A DNA stretch of 59,525 nucleotides from Bryobacterales bacterium (GCA_028819575.1 JAPPLB010000067.1:1-59525); one strand, 5' to 3'. Positions 35,334 to 44,282 are shown, counted from the stretch's first letter. The notes: generated from the sequence alone by a model not told the origin. Made by a program: numbers and translations.

Positions 35334-36017
35334 TCACCGCACTTTTAAGACACCACGCATTCGTTGCGCCGCGGCCAGGCGGTCTCCCACCCATCGCAGG
35401 AGAAGGGCCCGCGGGTCCGTGCCCTCCGACTCTCCCTTCCGCTCGCGCGCCTTGATCGACTCCGCCGCCACCCAGGCTCCGGCTCGCTCGGGGCTTCGGT
35501 CGTGAACCGCCAGCACCGCGTCCTTGAGAGAGCCGTTGTGGTATCGGATCCTCGACCCCCACGGAATCTCCGACAGCAAGCCGACGAGGAACCCTGCCAT
35601 CAGGGAATATCGGCCGACATCGCCTTCTTGCCGCGCCGTGCGGGCCTCTCTCAACACGGCCAGCATTTGTAGAGCCCCGGCCTGCCATTTGTGATCGCCC
35701 CTGTCAGCGGGGGGCGCGTCAGGCAGGCGGTCCGCACCCAACCTAGCTGAAACCGATCTCAGTATGTGGCCAACCTGGTCGAGGTCTCGCTGCTCGGTAG
35801 CATAGGAGATGTCGTCGAAGAGGGCCTCCGAGCTGATCCCCGGCAGAAGACCGGCAAACGCGAGTCCCGCTGCCACGCCAAGGGAGAACTGGGCCGACCG
35901 CTGAGCGTCGTGCGCCTCCGGGCCCTCTGCAGGGGGTCGTTCAAGCCAACAGAGGGCTTGCTGCAGTGCTTCCTGGATCTGCTCGTATGCGGATCGGGGC
36001 TGCTTGTCACGGTCCAT
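35334..36017 (-). CDS. Hypothetical protein
   Basis: A 227-residue protein from MDRDKQPRSAYEQIQEALQQ. It is mainly helical with a hydrophobic central part (FSLGVAAGLAFAGLLPGISS) and a second Gly/Leu-rich stretch (YSLMAGFLVGLLSEIPWG). No domain was recognised. The last codons (WVGDRLAAAQRMRGVLKV) lie in the right 20-bp inverted repeat, so the natural C-terminus may have been replaced. An upstream start at 36062 is open but adds a Pro/Arg-rich extension. Confidence 0.5.
   Translation of the reverse strand: MDRDKQPRSAYEQIQEALQQALCWLERPPAEGPEAHDAQRSAQFSLGVAAGLAFAGLLPGISSEALFDDISYATEQRDLDQVGHILRSVSARLGADRLPDAPPADRGDHKWQAGALQMLAVLREARTARQEGDVGRYSLMAGFLVGLLSEIPWGSRIRYHNGSLKDAVLAVHDRSPERAGAWVAAESIKARERKGESEGTDPRALLLRWVGDRLAAAQRMRGVLKVR
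35337..35356 (-). repeat. 20-bp inverted repeat, right copy
   Basis: CCGCACTTTTAAGACACCAC is the exact reverse complement of 32351-32370. The two copies bracket 3 kb that holds the metalloprotease, the IS1-like element and two small genes. Confidence 0.85.
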
Positions 36018-36127
36018 CCGGAGACTCCTGTTCCGCCCTGACGCCGGCGCCCGGGCGACCACATGCCGCGGTCTCCCGGTTCGTCGGCCCTACTCCGATT
36101 CTAGGCCTCGACCGTGCCCGCCGCACT

Positions 36128-36322
36128 CTTGAATCCGGGGGGGCTGGAGGTCCACCCTCGATCTGAAAACGCCTCCAGCGGCCTCCTGGCGCGACTTTTT
36201 TCGCCGGCGAGCTCGCAAACGGGGTTTGAGTCCTCGCCGGTCGGGTCGATCGCTCTCCAGGTCTGCGAGCTGCTGCGGCCTCGACCTGGTTGCCTTCTCC
36301 AGCGCCGCCAGGCGCTACCTCG
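36128..36322 (+). repeat. Dispersed 190-bp repeat, copy 1
   Basis: The stretch beginning GAATCCGGGGGGGCTGGAGG aligns through CACCCTCGATCTGAAAACGC, GCGACTTTTTTCGCCGGCGA and CGGCCTCGACCTGGTTGCC to GCCAGGCGCTACCTCGTG with 39474-39668, in the same orientation, at about 80% identity by eye. It has no recognised coding capacity. Confidence 0.8.
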
Positions 36323-36670
36323 TGTGGAGCACACCCTTGCTCCACGCAGACTCCAGCAAATCAGAGCGGAAAGAGGGGTTCACCCGGCCAGCGCCTCGGA
36401 GGTCAAAACAGACCGCTGGCCGGCGCCGCGGCCAGGACATCCGGATCGTCGTTGCGGACGCTGTTCACCCGGGTACTAACGGCGCGCCTCTCGAAAGGGC
36501 CGTCATGGGGTTGCCGCGCCAGCTCGAGCAGCGCCGGCAGCGCCGTCCGCGGGTCGAGCCAGTTGCTGAACCATCGAGGTTCGATGTTCGCCGGCTGGCG
36601 ATGGTGGACGTCTTCGAGGCCTGGGGAGGCCGCCGTGGTAATGATCCTATTGCAATGAGCAGGGCCAGAC
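36323..36670. other. No gene recognised
   Basis: About 350 bases between the repeat and the thioredoxin-TIGR03435 gene. No protein family, RNA or clear promoter was seen. Confidence 0.4.
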
Positions 36671-37849
36671 CTACCATGTCACAGCGCGCTCGATGGATTG
36701 CACAATCAGATGCTCCATCTCCCGTACCTTCGGTCGTAGTTCGAGGCCTAAGTTGTCTCGTACGAAATCCAGAATGGAAATGGGATTCCGTATGTCCCAG
36801 AGCAGTTCGAAATCGTAACGGCCCTTCAGGCCTGTCTCGTCGAGAACAGGCCTGTCAAGTTCGCGCTGCAACAGCCGGGCCAGGTCTCTCAATTCCCCAC
36901 CCGTAACCTTGAAATTTCCTCGTTTTCCACTGCGCAGGTGGGAGGAGAACTCTGAGGACTTCATTACGGGCATCTTTTCCAGAGTCTTTTGCAGAACATA
37001 GACCTCCGTGTGACGGGCCTCGCGCTTGACCTCCACGCGAAACGTTTCTGTGAGCACTTGGCGGATCAGTCGGCGGCGGTCCGGCGAACTTTCTAATAGA
37101 GGTGAAGCAAGGACGACATCGTATCGTGACTCATCACACCAAGATGGTGCCACGACGCGATCTTCCGGCAGGCCGTAGGCCATCGCCAGGAGAATCCTCA
37201 CTGTGAGTCCGTATCCCTCAAATCTGCCGCCCCTCGATACGATGGCGCCCGGCGAGTATTCTGTAACGGCCACCGGACCGGCAGGTCGAATGGATAACTC
37301 GAACAACGTGTCCGCCAGGGCCTGCCCTATCACGTCGTCATGGCTTTCCGACTCTTCAGTAATACCCAACGGCTCTCCTGCAATGAGCGCTTCCACGATA
37401 GAGTCCGTCACAAGACCTGCTCCGGTCGCGGCTCGTACAATGCCTGACGCATCCACTAGGACTGTGAAGGGCCGCGGTATGACCCCGTAGCTCTCAAAAG
37501 TTGTGCCGTCCGAGTCGAGCCCGACCCAGCCGGCAATAGGCTGATCTTTGAGAAAGCGCGTCACAAGGTCGATGTCTTCATCTGTGATCGAGATGAACTG
37601 GACGGGCCTTGCTGCGAAGCGCTCAATGAGACGGTTCAGTTGCGGGATCTTCTCGCGGCACCCTGGGCACCATGTCGCCCAGAACTCTATGACAACCGCT
37701 TTCCCCTGCAATTGCTGCCAGTCCGCTTCGGTGCCGGGGGGTGACTGCAGGATACGGTCTAGAGTCAACGGCGGCGCTGGATACCCGACTTTGATCTCTT
37801 CCGCGGGCAGCAGGCTCACAAGCAGGAGTAGGGCTACAACGAATCGCAT
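36671..37849 (-). CDS. Thioredoxin-like (TlpA/ResA) protein fused to TIGR03435 domain
   Basis: A 392-residue exported protein. The signal peptide is MRFVVALLLLVSLLPA. The thioredoxin domain carries VVIEFWATWCPGCREKIPQL with a CPGC active site near 65-68 and the cis-Pro region VIPRPFTVLVD. The C-terminal half has DTLFELSIRPAGPVAVTEYS, LLAMAYGLPEDRV, YDVVLASPL and RDNLGLELRP, the pattern of the soil-associated TIGR03435 family abundant in Acidobacteria. It is probably a periplasmic disulfide oxidoreductase with an unknown binding tail. The ATG at 37849 is preferred over 37867 because it opens on the signal peptide. It lies inside the island, bracketed by the 190-bp repeats. Confidence 0.8.
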   Translation of the reverse strand: MRFVVALLLLVSLLPAEEIKVGYPAPPLTLDRILQSPPGTEADWQQLQGKAVVIEFWATWCPGCREKIPQLNRLIERFAARPVQFISITDEDIDLVTRFLKDQPIAGWVGLDSDGTTFESYGVIPRPFTVLVDASGIVRAATGAGLVTDSIVEALIAGEPLGITEESESHDDVIGQALADTLFELSIRPAGPVAVTEYSPGAIVSRGGRFEGYGLTVRILLAMAYGLPEDRVVAPSWCDESRYDVVLASPLLESSPDRRRLIRQVLTETFRVEVKREARHTEVYVLQKTLEKMPVMKSSEFSSHLRSGKRGNFKVTGGELRDLARLLQRELDRPVLDETGLKGRYDFELLWDIRNPISILDFVRDNLGLELRPKVREMEHLIVQSIERAVTW

Positions 37850-38125
37850 GGCATGTGTCCTCACCAAAGAATCTCCAGTACGAGTATAGTTCTCTCAACG
37901 CAAGAGGGATGGTGAAGGTTTCGAGCAGCCTGCTGTCGTTCCCAGCTGAGGCTGTCCTGGTGGCACAGGCTTTGCGGTCCGGTTATGTTGTTGGCCCCAT
38001 TGGGTTCTTCCCTGCCCTTCCCGCCATGCCTGGATGGCAAGCCCTCCGTCTTGGCGGTTCTCCAGCGACGCCAGACGCTGCGCCTGTGTGGCCGCTGCCG
38101 CTGCTCTATGCCGCCAACCCGGCAG

Positions 38126-39388
38126 TTACGCGAGGCGTTGAGGGAGTGTCTTGTCACAGTATTCGGCAAGGGCTACGAGCTTCTTCCTGAGGTCTTCCAC
38201 GAATTCGCGGCGCTTGGATTCGTTGAATAAGTACTCGATTTCTTCCGCGGTTTTGTACCTTCCTTTCGGGACGTAGCCCCAATAGGGCTCGCCCGAATTA
38301 TTATTCCGATTGAGCCAAGGAAACTCCTTGTTGACATCCACGCGCCTCTTGTCCCATTTCTGGGCACCCGGAGATTCCGGTGGAACGCTGATAGCGACCC
38401 AGTCGTCTTCCCAGTACACCTGGGTTTCTCCCCAACTCTTCTTGTGGGTGAGGACGAGGCCCGGGCGCTTCTGCAGTCGCCGCATGTCCCACTCCTGTTG
38501 TTTCGCTTGCGGTTCGATCTGTTTCTGTACCTGCCGGACCAAATCCTGAACTTGCTCGGAAACCAGGGCATCGAAAGTATGTCGAATCTCAAAGGCGGCC
38601 TTGTAGTGCCGCTTCATCGTGTCTCTGATCTGGCTATCCATGGTGAGCACTCCCGTCAGTTTCTTGACCGTGATGATGTATTGCTTGATCGTCTCCCGCA
38701 GGATCGGGAAGTCCACGGCGTGCCGATGGCAGGACTCGAGCCACGGAAGAATGTGCTCTGAGTAGGAGATCGGCCGGTAATTCTCCTTCGCCGTGTCCGC
38801 CTTGTCTCCTTGGAGCGTCAAAAACATCACGAAGTTTATATCCGACTTGTAGTTGCAGTAGCGGGTAACCTGCATCTCGCCCTCTCCCGACCGGATCTTG
38901 TTTTCGATCGAGAGATGGTGTTCGCCGTCCGTGAGGAAGATGTCAATGCGCCCACCGGTCGAACTCTCCGGATCATCTTTCACAATCTTCCCGTTGCCAA
39001 TCAGCTTCTCCGGCTCGACCGTGGCGTTTTCCGTCTTGATCCATTCCTTCGCGGCGATCCGGCGCGACTCATCCTTCCAGACGAGATCCCCGAGTTGTTC
39101 CAGAAAGAACCGCAGGAACGCATCGCCCTGGTCGTGGGAGCCGCGGGGATTAAGCAGCTCCGCAATGAACCGCGAATGCAGTTTGTCCTCGTTGTCCTCT
39201 ATGTGGAGTACGCGAAAGACATTGAAGTTCTCGCCCCGCAGCCGTTGCAGCTTGCGGTCCTGGCGGATCGTCTCGAGACGCGCTTCGACGGATTCAAGCA
39301 GCAACTGGATAGAGCAAAGCAACTCTTCGCGCCTCGCCCGGAGATGCTCCTCGACGGATTCGAGGAGTTCGCTTGCGGTGCTCAGCAC
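38126..39388 (-). CDS. PD-(D/E)xK nuclease family protein (PDDEXK_4-like)
   Basis: A 420-residue protein. GGRIDIFLTDGEHHLSIENK holds Asp149 and Glu162-Asn-Lys164, the nuclease core, followed by GEGEMQVTRYCNY with the Q and Y seen in PF14281-type proteins. The N-terminus is coiled coil (LLESVEARLETIRQDRKLQR), and ENFNVFRVLHIEDNEDKLHS precedes the catalytic part. The C-terminal 120 residues are a separate domain (KKSWGETQVYWEDDWVAISV). This family is frequent in defence islands, and its target is unknown. The start is GTG 39388; the frame is closed by TAA just upstream. Confidence 0.75.
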   Translation of the reverse strand: MLSTASELLESVEEHLRARREELLCSIQLLLESVEARLETIRQDRKLQRLRGENFNVFRVLHIEDNEDKLHSRFIAELLNPRGSHDQGDAFLRFFLEQLGDLVWKDESRRIAAKEWIKTENATVEPEKLIGNGKIVKDDPESSTGGRIDIFLTDGEHHLSIENKIRSGEGEMQVTRYCNYKSDINFVMFLTLQGDKADTAKENYRPISYSEHILPWLESCHRHAVDFPILRETIKQYIITVKKLTGVLTMDSQIRDTMKRHYKAAFEIRHTFDALVSEQVQDLVRQVQKQIEPQAKQQEWDMRRLQKRPGLVLTHKKSWGETQVYWEDDWVAISVPPESPGAQKWDKRRVDVNKEFPWLNRNNNSGEPYWGYVPKGRYKTAEEIEYLFNESKRREFVEDLRKKLVALAEYCDKTLPQRLA

Positions 39389-39473
39389 ATCCGTGCGAGG
39401 GCGGCCTTCGCTACGGGCTTCCCTTCTCCATTAGCCATGATCGGATTATAGGCTCTGCCGGCCCGCGACACCC

Positions 39474-39668
39474 TCGAATCTGGGGGGCTGGGGGGCCACC
39501 CTCGATCTGAAAACGCCGCCAGCGGCCTCCTGGCGCGACTTTTTTCGCCGGCGATCACGCGATCGGGGTTTGTGGCATCGTCGGTCGGTTCGACCGCTCT
39601 TGAGGCCTGCGAGTTGCCGAGGCCTCGACCTGGTTGCCTGCTCCAGCGCTGCCAGGCGCTACCTCGTG
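39474..39668 (+). repeat. Dispersed 190-bp repeat, copy 2
   Basis: Same repeat and orientation as 36128-36322. It starts GAATCTGGGGGGCTGGGG and ends GCCAGGCGCTACCTCGTG. The remaining space to 39912 shows no gene. Confidence 0.8.
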
Positions 39669-39912
39669 ATCGCAGTGGTCCCTACCGGCAGTAGTCCGCT
39701 GACTATCCGCGCTTGAGAATTCGAACTCTGTCAAACGCAAAGCCCAACCCTGGATCCTGATCAACAATGTTTATCTGGCAGGTGGCCATGGAGGATGCGA
39801 AAATGGACGAATTGAGTGACTCAGATCCGACCACCTCGAGCGGTTCAACCGATGATCTTCGCGAGTTACGTAGCCTATCCAGAGGTTCAACTGTCTCAAG
39901 GAGAGCCACTTG

Positions 39913-40830
39913 ATGCTTGCGCGACAGTGGATCCGTAGTACAACGTCAAGTCTCCTTTGGACGTTGCTTGAACTCGGTGACTCTACGTCGCGAAACCTGG
40001 AGTTCGCCCACAGGCGAGACGTCTTCGTCAGCTACGGGGAAGAGACGATCACAGAACAGAACTTGCTGGCAATCCGCCGCTGGCATTGGCTGCACACTCA
40101 TGTGAAGACCTTCCCTAGGCGAGACGAAGCCATCAATGGTGCGGATTGGGAGTGGCATCTCATAGGCCGAGTCCGCACCCTCAAGATGCGTGTTCAGGCC
40201 AAGCGAGCCCAGCAAGACGATCGACTCAGAATCAGGTACCGAGTGAGGTCGTCCGGAAAGCAGCAACACGAATTGCTGGTCTGCCAGTCGCGCGCAGTCG
40301 GGATGAAGCCGACTTACTGCATCTACTGCACCGAGGCCCAGCGCGCGGTCTGGAAACTGGGTGTCCCGATTAAAGGCATGGGCCGGTTTCAAACCGGTTG
40401 CCTCCTGGTAGATGCGCGCAGTGTGCCGGGCACGACAACCGACCTATCTAGTATCGAGCACAGGTGCATTCCCTGGCATTACCTCTGCATGCCAAGGGCT
40501 GCTTCGGGAAGTCCCGGTCGAGATGACGGGCTCGATCACCAAGAGCTCCATTGGTTGGAAAACGACAGAACGGAGCGATTGAGTTTCCCCTCTATCGACC
40601 AACTCAACGAGGGCGGACCGGAGAACTTTGACTTAACTGGGGTCCATGAAACGAACCCAGGTGACCTGCATTCGCTCGAGTCCGGCTCAGGGTACAACCC
40701 GCAGGCGAGAGAAAGGGAATACAGGAGGCTGTCGGAGCAGGGGATCCACCGTTTGGTAACGATTGATGTTCGGCATGAAGAGCCATTTAGCTACCGCGAC
40801 GAACCAGTTCGGGAACTGGGGGAGACTTAA
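39913..40830 (+). CDS. DUF6615-type protein, possible nuclease fold
   Basis: A 305-residue protein. The family-like core is VSYGEETITEQNLLAIRRWH, INGADWEWHL with an Asp, then MRVQAKRA with a Q-A-K pair, a D...QxK pattern suggestive of a restriction-endonuclease fold. Later parts include RAVGMKPTYCIYCTEAQRAV and HRCIPWHYLCM. AAGGAG nine bases ahead supports the ATG at 39913. Its function is unknown; family members are scattered on mobile DNA. It is the third protein in the island with a QxK/ExK-type core. Confidence 0.55.
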   Translation: MLARQWIRSTTSSLLWTLLELGDSTSRNLEFAHRRDVFVSYGEETITEQNLLAIRRWHWLHTHVKTFPRRDEAINGADWEWHLIGRVRTLKMRVQAKRAQQDDRLRIRYRVRSSGKQQHELLVCQSRAVGMKPTYCIYCTEAQRAVWKLGVPIKGMGRFQTGCLLVDARSVPGTTTDLSSIEHRCIPWHYLCMPRAASGSPGRDDGLDHQELHWLENDRTERLSFPSIDQLNEGGPENFDLTGVHETNPGDLHSLESGSGYNPQAREREYRRLSEQGIHRLVTIDVRHEEPFSYRDEPVRELGET

Positions 40831-41019
40831 TCCTGCACCGTGCCGGCAATCGGAGAGTCGACTCAAAAGAAGTGGCTGTGTACGACTGGAGGAGCGCGGA
40901 TCGAGCTACGCACACAAACGCCGGGGACCCATTACTAGCGGAGACAGGGATTCAGGCGCGGGTCTCTGACGCGCCCATCGTGCGGCGCAGCGCAGCCTAA
41001 GCGCCAGGGCATTAGGCTC

Positions 41020-41243
41020 GCTCAAACAGGAATCGACTGGCAGCAGGCAGCGCCGTAAACGGAAGGCGGCTCGGAACGAGGGCTTGTAGTGGACGGACTC
41101 GGCGCGGGCATTGATCAAGTAGGAACCCGCCCTGGCGTCGCGCGCCCAGGAGGGCACCAATCCCCAGCGCAGCCGGACGATCGCGCGGGCACCTTCCTGC
41201 TCGTGCCGGCAGGCGGTGAAGTCCTGCCCGGGCGCGACCAACG
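41020..41243 (-). pseudogene. SRAP (YedK/HMCES-like) peptidase fragment
   Basis: The minus strand reads VAPGQDFTACRHEQEGARAI, RLRWGLVPSWARDARAGSYL, INARAESVHYKPSFRAAFRL and RRCLLPVDSC. These are the central motifs of SOS-response associated peptidases, which crosslink abasic sites in ssDNA. The N-terminal catalytic MCGRF is missing and the conserved GFYEW after the RRCL motif is lost, so this is a fragment. Confidence 0.75.
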
Positions 41244-42305
41244 TTCACCGGCGAAGCACCAGTGAAACTCCCCTATCTGAGGGACCAAACCATCCTGAAA
41301 AAGCGCGACCAAACTACCCCACCTAGCGCAACACCCCCCCAAGAAAGCGGGACCGTTTCAGCCCAAAACAGCACGGCCAAGGTTCTCCAGTGATCAAGGG
41401 CAGACGACAAGCTGTGTGTCCTGGCGATGAACGGTAGAGGGAAAATCCAGATAACAGCAGCACTGCCCCGCTCCGGGCACAAGCCTCACGGGAGCAGTTT
41501 TTCGGTGGGGGAAACAGATCAGCGAGCGAGTACGACAGCGAGGCTCTCGCGAACGATAGCGGGCAAGTCACTCGACCCTGCCCAGTAGGTGTCTGACTGC
41601 AACTCGAGCAAGCAACTTGGGACTGCTGCGGGTTGGGGGGTAAAAAAGACCAGATCCTTGAAGCGACTCGATACCGCTGCCTCATCCGTGTACTTGCTCT
41701 TGTTCGCAAGCACGGTTGCCCAAGCGCTATTCAACAGGGCGCGGGACCACGATTCAGCACTCTCTTGTGTTATCAGCCGATGTCGTTAACGAAGTATTCG
41801 TGTTCGATGATGAAGATCCGCTTGTTGCCGGTCCCCTCTCCGCGCTGTCTGAAGAGAAGCTCAAGCTCACTCATGCTCTTTCAGCAAGTGCTTGATTGTT
41901 GAAAGGCTTGCAGCAATCTCATCATGCTGTGACCGATGTCGTTGTTATCCCTGGAGTTACGGTCGTTGTTCGGCAATCTTCTTTGCCTGGATGACGGCTG
42001 ATTCTCTAACTACACAGGGTCACTGGATCAACCATGACCATGGGAATCCGGTGTCGATCCCAGCCCTCCATGCTCTTGAGCACATGAGAGTAGAGGGATG
42101 GGGTGGGATAGCTTTCAGTAGTGAGGTTTCTGCAGACGCTCTCCACCAGGCGAGCCATCCACCGTCAAAGTCATAACGGCTGGAACCGCCCAGCCCCTCG
42201 TCCGCGATTGGGTACGGCGTTGCATAACGTCGCGCGTCATTCCCTCTCTGTGAAGCAGGGGAGTCGATTGCGTAACCCCGCAGAAACGTTTCTTTTCGTT
42301 TGAGG
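41244..42305. other. Decayed region, no gene recognised
   Basis: About 1 kb. On the minus strand a short start (MSELELLFRQRGEGTGNKRI, 41874 down) is followed in another frame by an open stretch to 41519 (SAWATVLANKSKYTDEAAVS), which may be one frameshifted gene of unknown family. Another minus frame (42361-42020) shows no domain. The composition fits gene debris beside the integration module. Confidence 0.35.
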
Positions 42306-42542
42306 TCAGGAGGTTGTGCTTCGGTGCTTCGCGTTGGATCGAGCTTCTCCGGATGGGACAACTACATGGTTTTCAAGCCATTCATTCAGGGTTTTGCCGT
42401 TATACAAGACTCGGTTTCCGAACTTGATGAAAGCCGGTCCGCGCCCATGGCAGCGCCATTGAGCCAGACATCCCTCCGTCCCCAACAACCGCATCTTCGG
42501 ATCTGACGGCTTGTAGAATTCGTCGTCATCGAAATAATTCAT
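42306..42542 (-). CDS. AlpA/excisionase-like helix-turn-helix protein
   Basis: A 78-residue protein, MNYFDDDEFYKPSDPKMRLL, then GCLAQWRCHGRGPAFIKFGN and RVLYNGKTLNEWLENHVV. This is the winged-helix pattern of AlpA/MerR-type excisionases, with the W-R-x-x-G-x-GP turn and the K-x-G-x-x-V-x-Y wing. AGGGAG seven bases upstream fixes the ATG at 42542. It sits 130 bases past the integrase stop on the same strand and is the likely recombination directionality factor for excision. Confidence 0.75.
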   Translation of the reverse strand: MNYFDDDEFYKPSDPKMRLLGTEGCLAQWRCHGRGPAFIKFGNRVLYNGKTLNEWLENHVVVPSGEARSNAKHRSTTS

Positions 42543-42670
42543 CTGAGACTCCCTGAAGCCCGACGTAGCATCGCGTACTCTTCTTTTGTCATCCAAAAGT
42601 TCGTAGTACGCAAGCTCTCGGAGTCCCAGCCAAGTGCGAACGAGCGATGTCATCGTCACTCGTTGTTCGT

Positions 42671-43843
42671 TCAGACGGAGGCTCGGTCTTGGGTGACGCT
42701 CATCGCCTCGGCCATGGCCGCCCCCACGCGCACGCGCGCCTCTCTCACCGGATCACCAACTGCACGGATGTACCTATCGGCCATTGCCGTCGTCTTGTGT
42801 CCGAGCAAGTCGCGCAAGAGATGGGTCCCGACGCCTGAAGCGGCCGCGCGGGTCATGAACCCGCGTCTGAGGTCTTGCAAGCGTACGTCAGCCAATCCCG
42901 CCATGCTCGCAACCATCGCAAAGACCTTCCGTGCGTGGCTGTATGTCACGGCAGCGTCCCGCCCGACGGTGAAGGCCCAGGCGTTGATGCGCGGAAGCTG
43001 CTGGAGGATGTCGATCGCCGCCGGGGGCAAGTCATGCGTCCGCCTTCCGGTCTTCGTCCGTGGAAGCAGCAAGCGGCGGGAGTCGAAATCGACGTGCTCC
43101 CAGCGGATGGCCAGGATTTCTCCGATTCTCAGCCCGGTCAACACCGCGAGTCGGATCGCCGCGACGGGTGCGGGGTGTCTGGGCTCGGTGGCCGCCAGGG
43201 CTTTGCCCAAGGCTGCCAGCTCGGACCTCGACAGGACGCGGTCACGGGGCTCCTCGCGCGCCCTCTCGATGCCGCGGACCGGGTTCGTGTGCTGGTCGCG
43301 CCATTCCCAGATCTCGGCAAGATTGAACAAGCGGCTCAATAGCGCCAGCACGCGGTTGCGGAGCACGGGTTTGAGTTCCGCCACCGCCGCCTCGATGTCA
43401 TGGCGCGTCACTTCAGTAACGCGGACGCTACCCAGGGCCGGGCAAATGTAGCGGCGGCATTGCCGCCCGTACAGCCGCAGCGTGCTCTCGGTCATGCGTC
43501 CATGTTCGATCCGGCCGGGAGCGTAGTCGGTCAGGAAACGCTCGATGAGCCGGCCGACCGTGGGCTGTCGCTCGGCCGACGCGCGACGCGCGAGTGGGTC
43601 GGATTCCCCGGAGCGGATGGTGGCCAGTTCCGTCCCGGCCCGCTTGCGAGCTGCCTTCAGGCTGATCTCCACGGCCCGAGCCAGAGTCATGCACCGTTTG
43701 CGCCCGGCGAAGCGGTAGCTCAGGACATAGCTCTTGGTTCCCGACGGCGTGATACGCAGTCCCAATCCGCGCATCTGGCCGTCCCAGAGGATGCGGGTAC
43801 GAGTCTGAGCCGCTACGTCCCGCACGATGCGCTCGGTCAGCAT
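42671..43843 (-). CDS. int: Tyrosine integrase of the island
   Basis: A 390-residue full-length phage/ICE-type integrase. The N-terminal DUF4102-like arm-binding domain is MRGLGLRITPSGTKSYVLSY; the core-binding domain spans about 95-190. The catalytic residues are Arg in LTGLRIGEIL, Lys in PRTKTGRRTHDLP, LQDLRRGFMT (the usual His is Gln), LLGHKTTAMADRYIRA with His and the Tyr nucleophile. It is transcribed away from the right att site, which starts 160 bases upstream of its ATG. The tRNA-Lys copy at 44006 is its probable target, so it very likely moved the island. Confidence 0.9.
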   Translation of the reverse strand: MLTERIVRDVAAQTRTRILWDGQMRGLGLRITPSGTKSYVLSYRFAGRKRCMTLARAVEISLKAARKRAGTELATIRSGESDPLARRASAERQPTVGRLIERFLTDYAPGRIEHGRMTESTLRLYGRQCRRYICPALGSVRVTEVTRHDIEAAVAELKPVLRNRVLALLSRLFNLAEIWEWRDQHTNPVRGIERAREEPRDRVLSRSELAALGKALAATEPRHPAPVAAIRLAVLTGLRIGEILAIRWEHVDFDSRRLLLPRTKTGRRTHDLPPAAIDILQQLPRINAWAFTVGRDAAVTYSHARKVFAMVASMAGLADVRLQDLRRGFMTRAAASGVGTHLLRDLLGHKTTAMADRYIRAVGDPVREARVRVGAAMAEAMSVTQDRASV

Positions 43844-43855
43844 TCTTACCTCTTC

Positions 43856-43878
43856 CGTGTCACCACTATGTCACCAAA
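43856..43878 (+). repeat. Arm-type direct repeat, right copy
   Basis: Perfect second copy of 122-144, in the integrase leader between its ATG (43843) and the att site. It contains two GTCACC words ten bases apart. It may bind the integrase arm domain and also control integrase expression. Confidence 0.6.
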
Positions 43879-44005
43879 ACGACAAAATTCTGGAGCAATT
43901 GGATTCATCGGGGCGAATCCGGAAACATCCTTAAAGTACTGTAATACAAGGAGTTATAGCATATTCTTCCAATCAGATGCAAGCTGTTGAAAGGGAAAAA
44001 TGCAA

Positions 44006-44110
44006 ACTCTTAATCACTAGGTTCGGGGTTCGATTGCCTGCGCGCTCACCATTTCTTTTCAACAACTTACGGCATGAACGTCCTTGCCGACATCATGCTC
44101 GTGTCAGCAC
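44006..44110 (+). repeat. Right attachment-site repeat (degenerate tRNA-Lys 3' half)
   Basis: ACTCTTAATCACTAGGTTCG onward repeats the tRNA-Lys sequence 28-57 exactly. A C-to-G change at 44036 would break a T-stem pair, so this is not a second tRNA. The match goes on past the CCA through TTCAACAACTTAC and TTGCCGA to about 44110. It marks the right end of the island; core-type genes begin at 44283. The 44111-44282 gap has no gene. Confidence 0.85.
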
Positions 44111-44282
44111 AAGCTCCCCTCACCCCTGTCAATCCATACAGACCGACGAGAATGGCGCTCTTCAGCGACTTGACACGTGCCGCAGGGCACGCGTTGCGCC
44201 CGATCCAGCATCCTCATCAAGACTCGAACTTCGGGAAGCTGGAAATTGCTGAGCTTGCGGAAGTGGATGTTGAAGGGTACGG

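Noticed and set aside
36226-36906. 226-codon plus-strand open frame across the 190-bp repeat
   Set aside because: It overlaps the real thioredoxin gene end on the other strand, has no domain, and is Arg/Pro/Ser-rich.
44006-44051. Second tRNA-Lys gene
   Set aside because: Only the 3' half is present and a C-to-G change disrupts the T stem; the 5' acceptor and D arm are absent. It is an att remnant.
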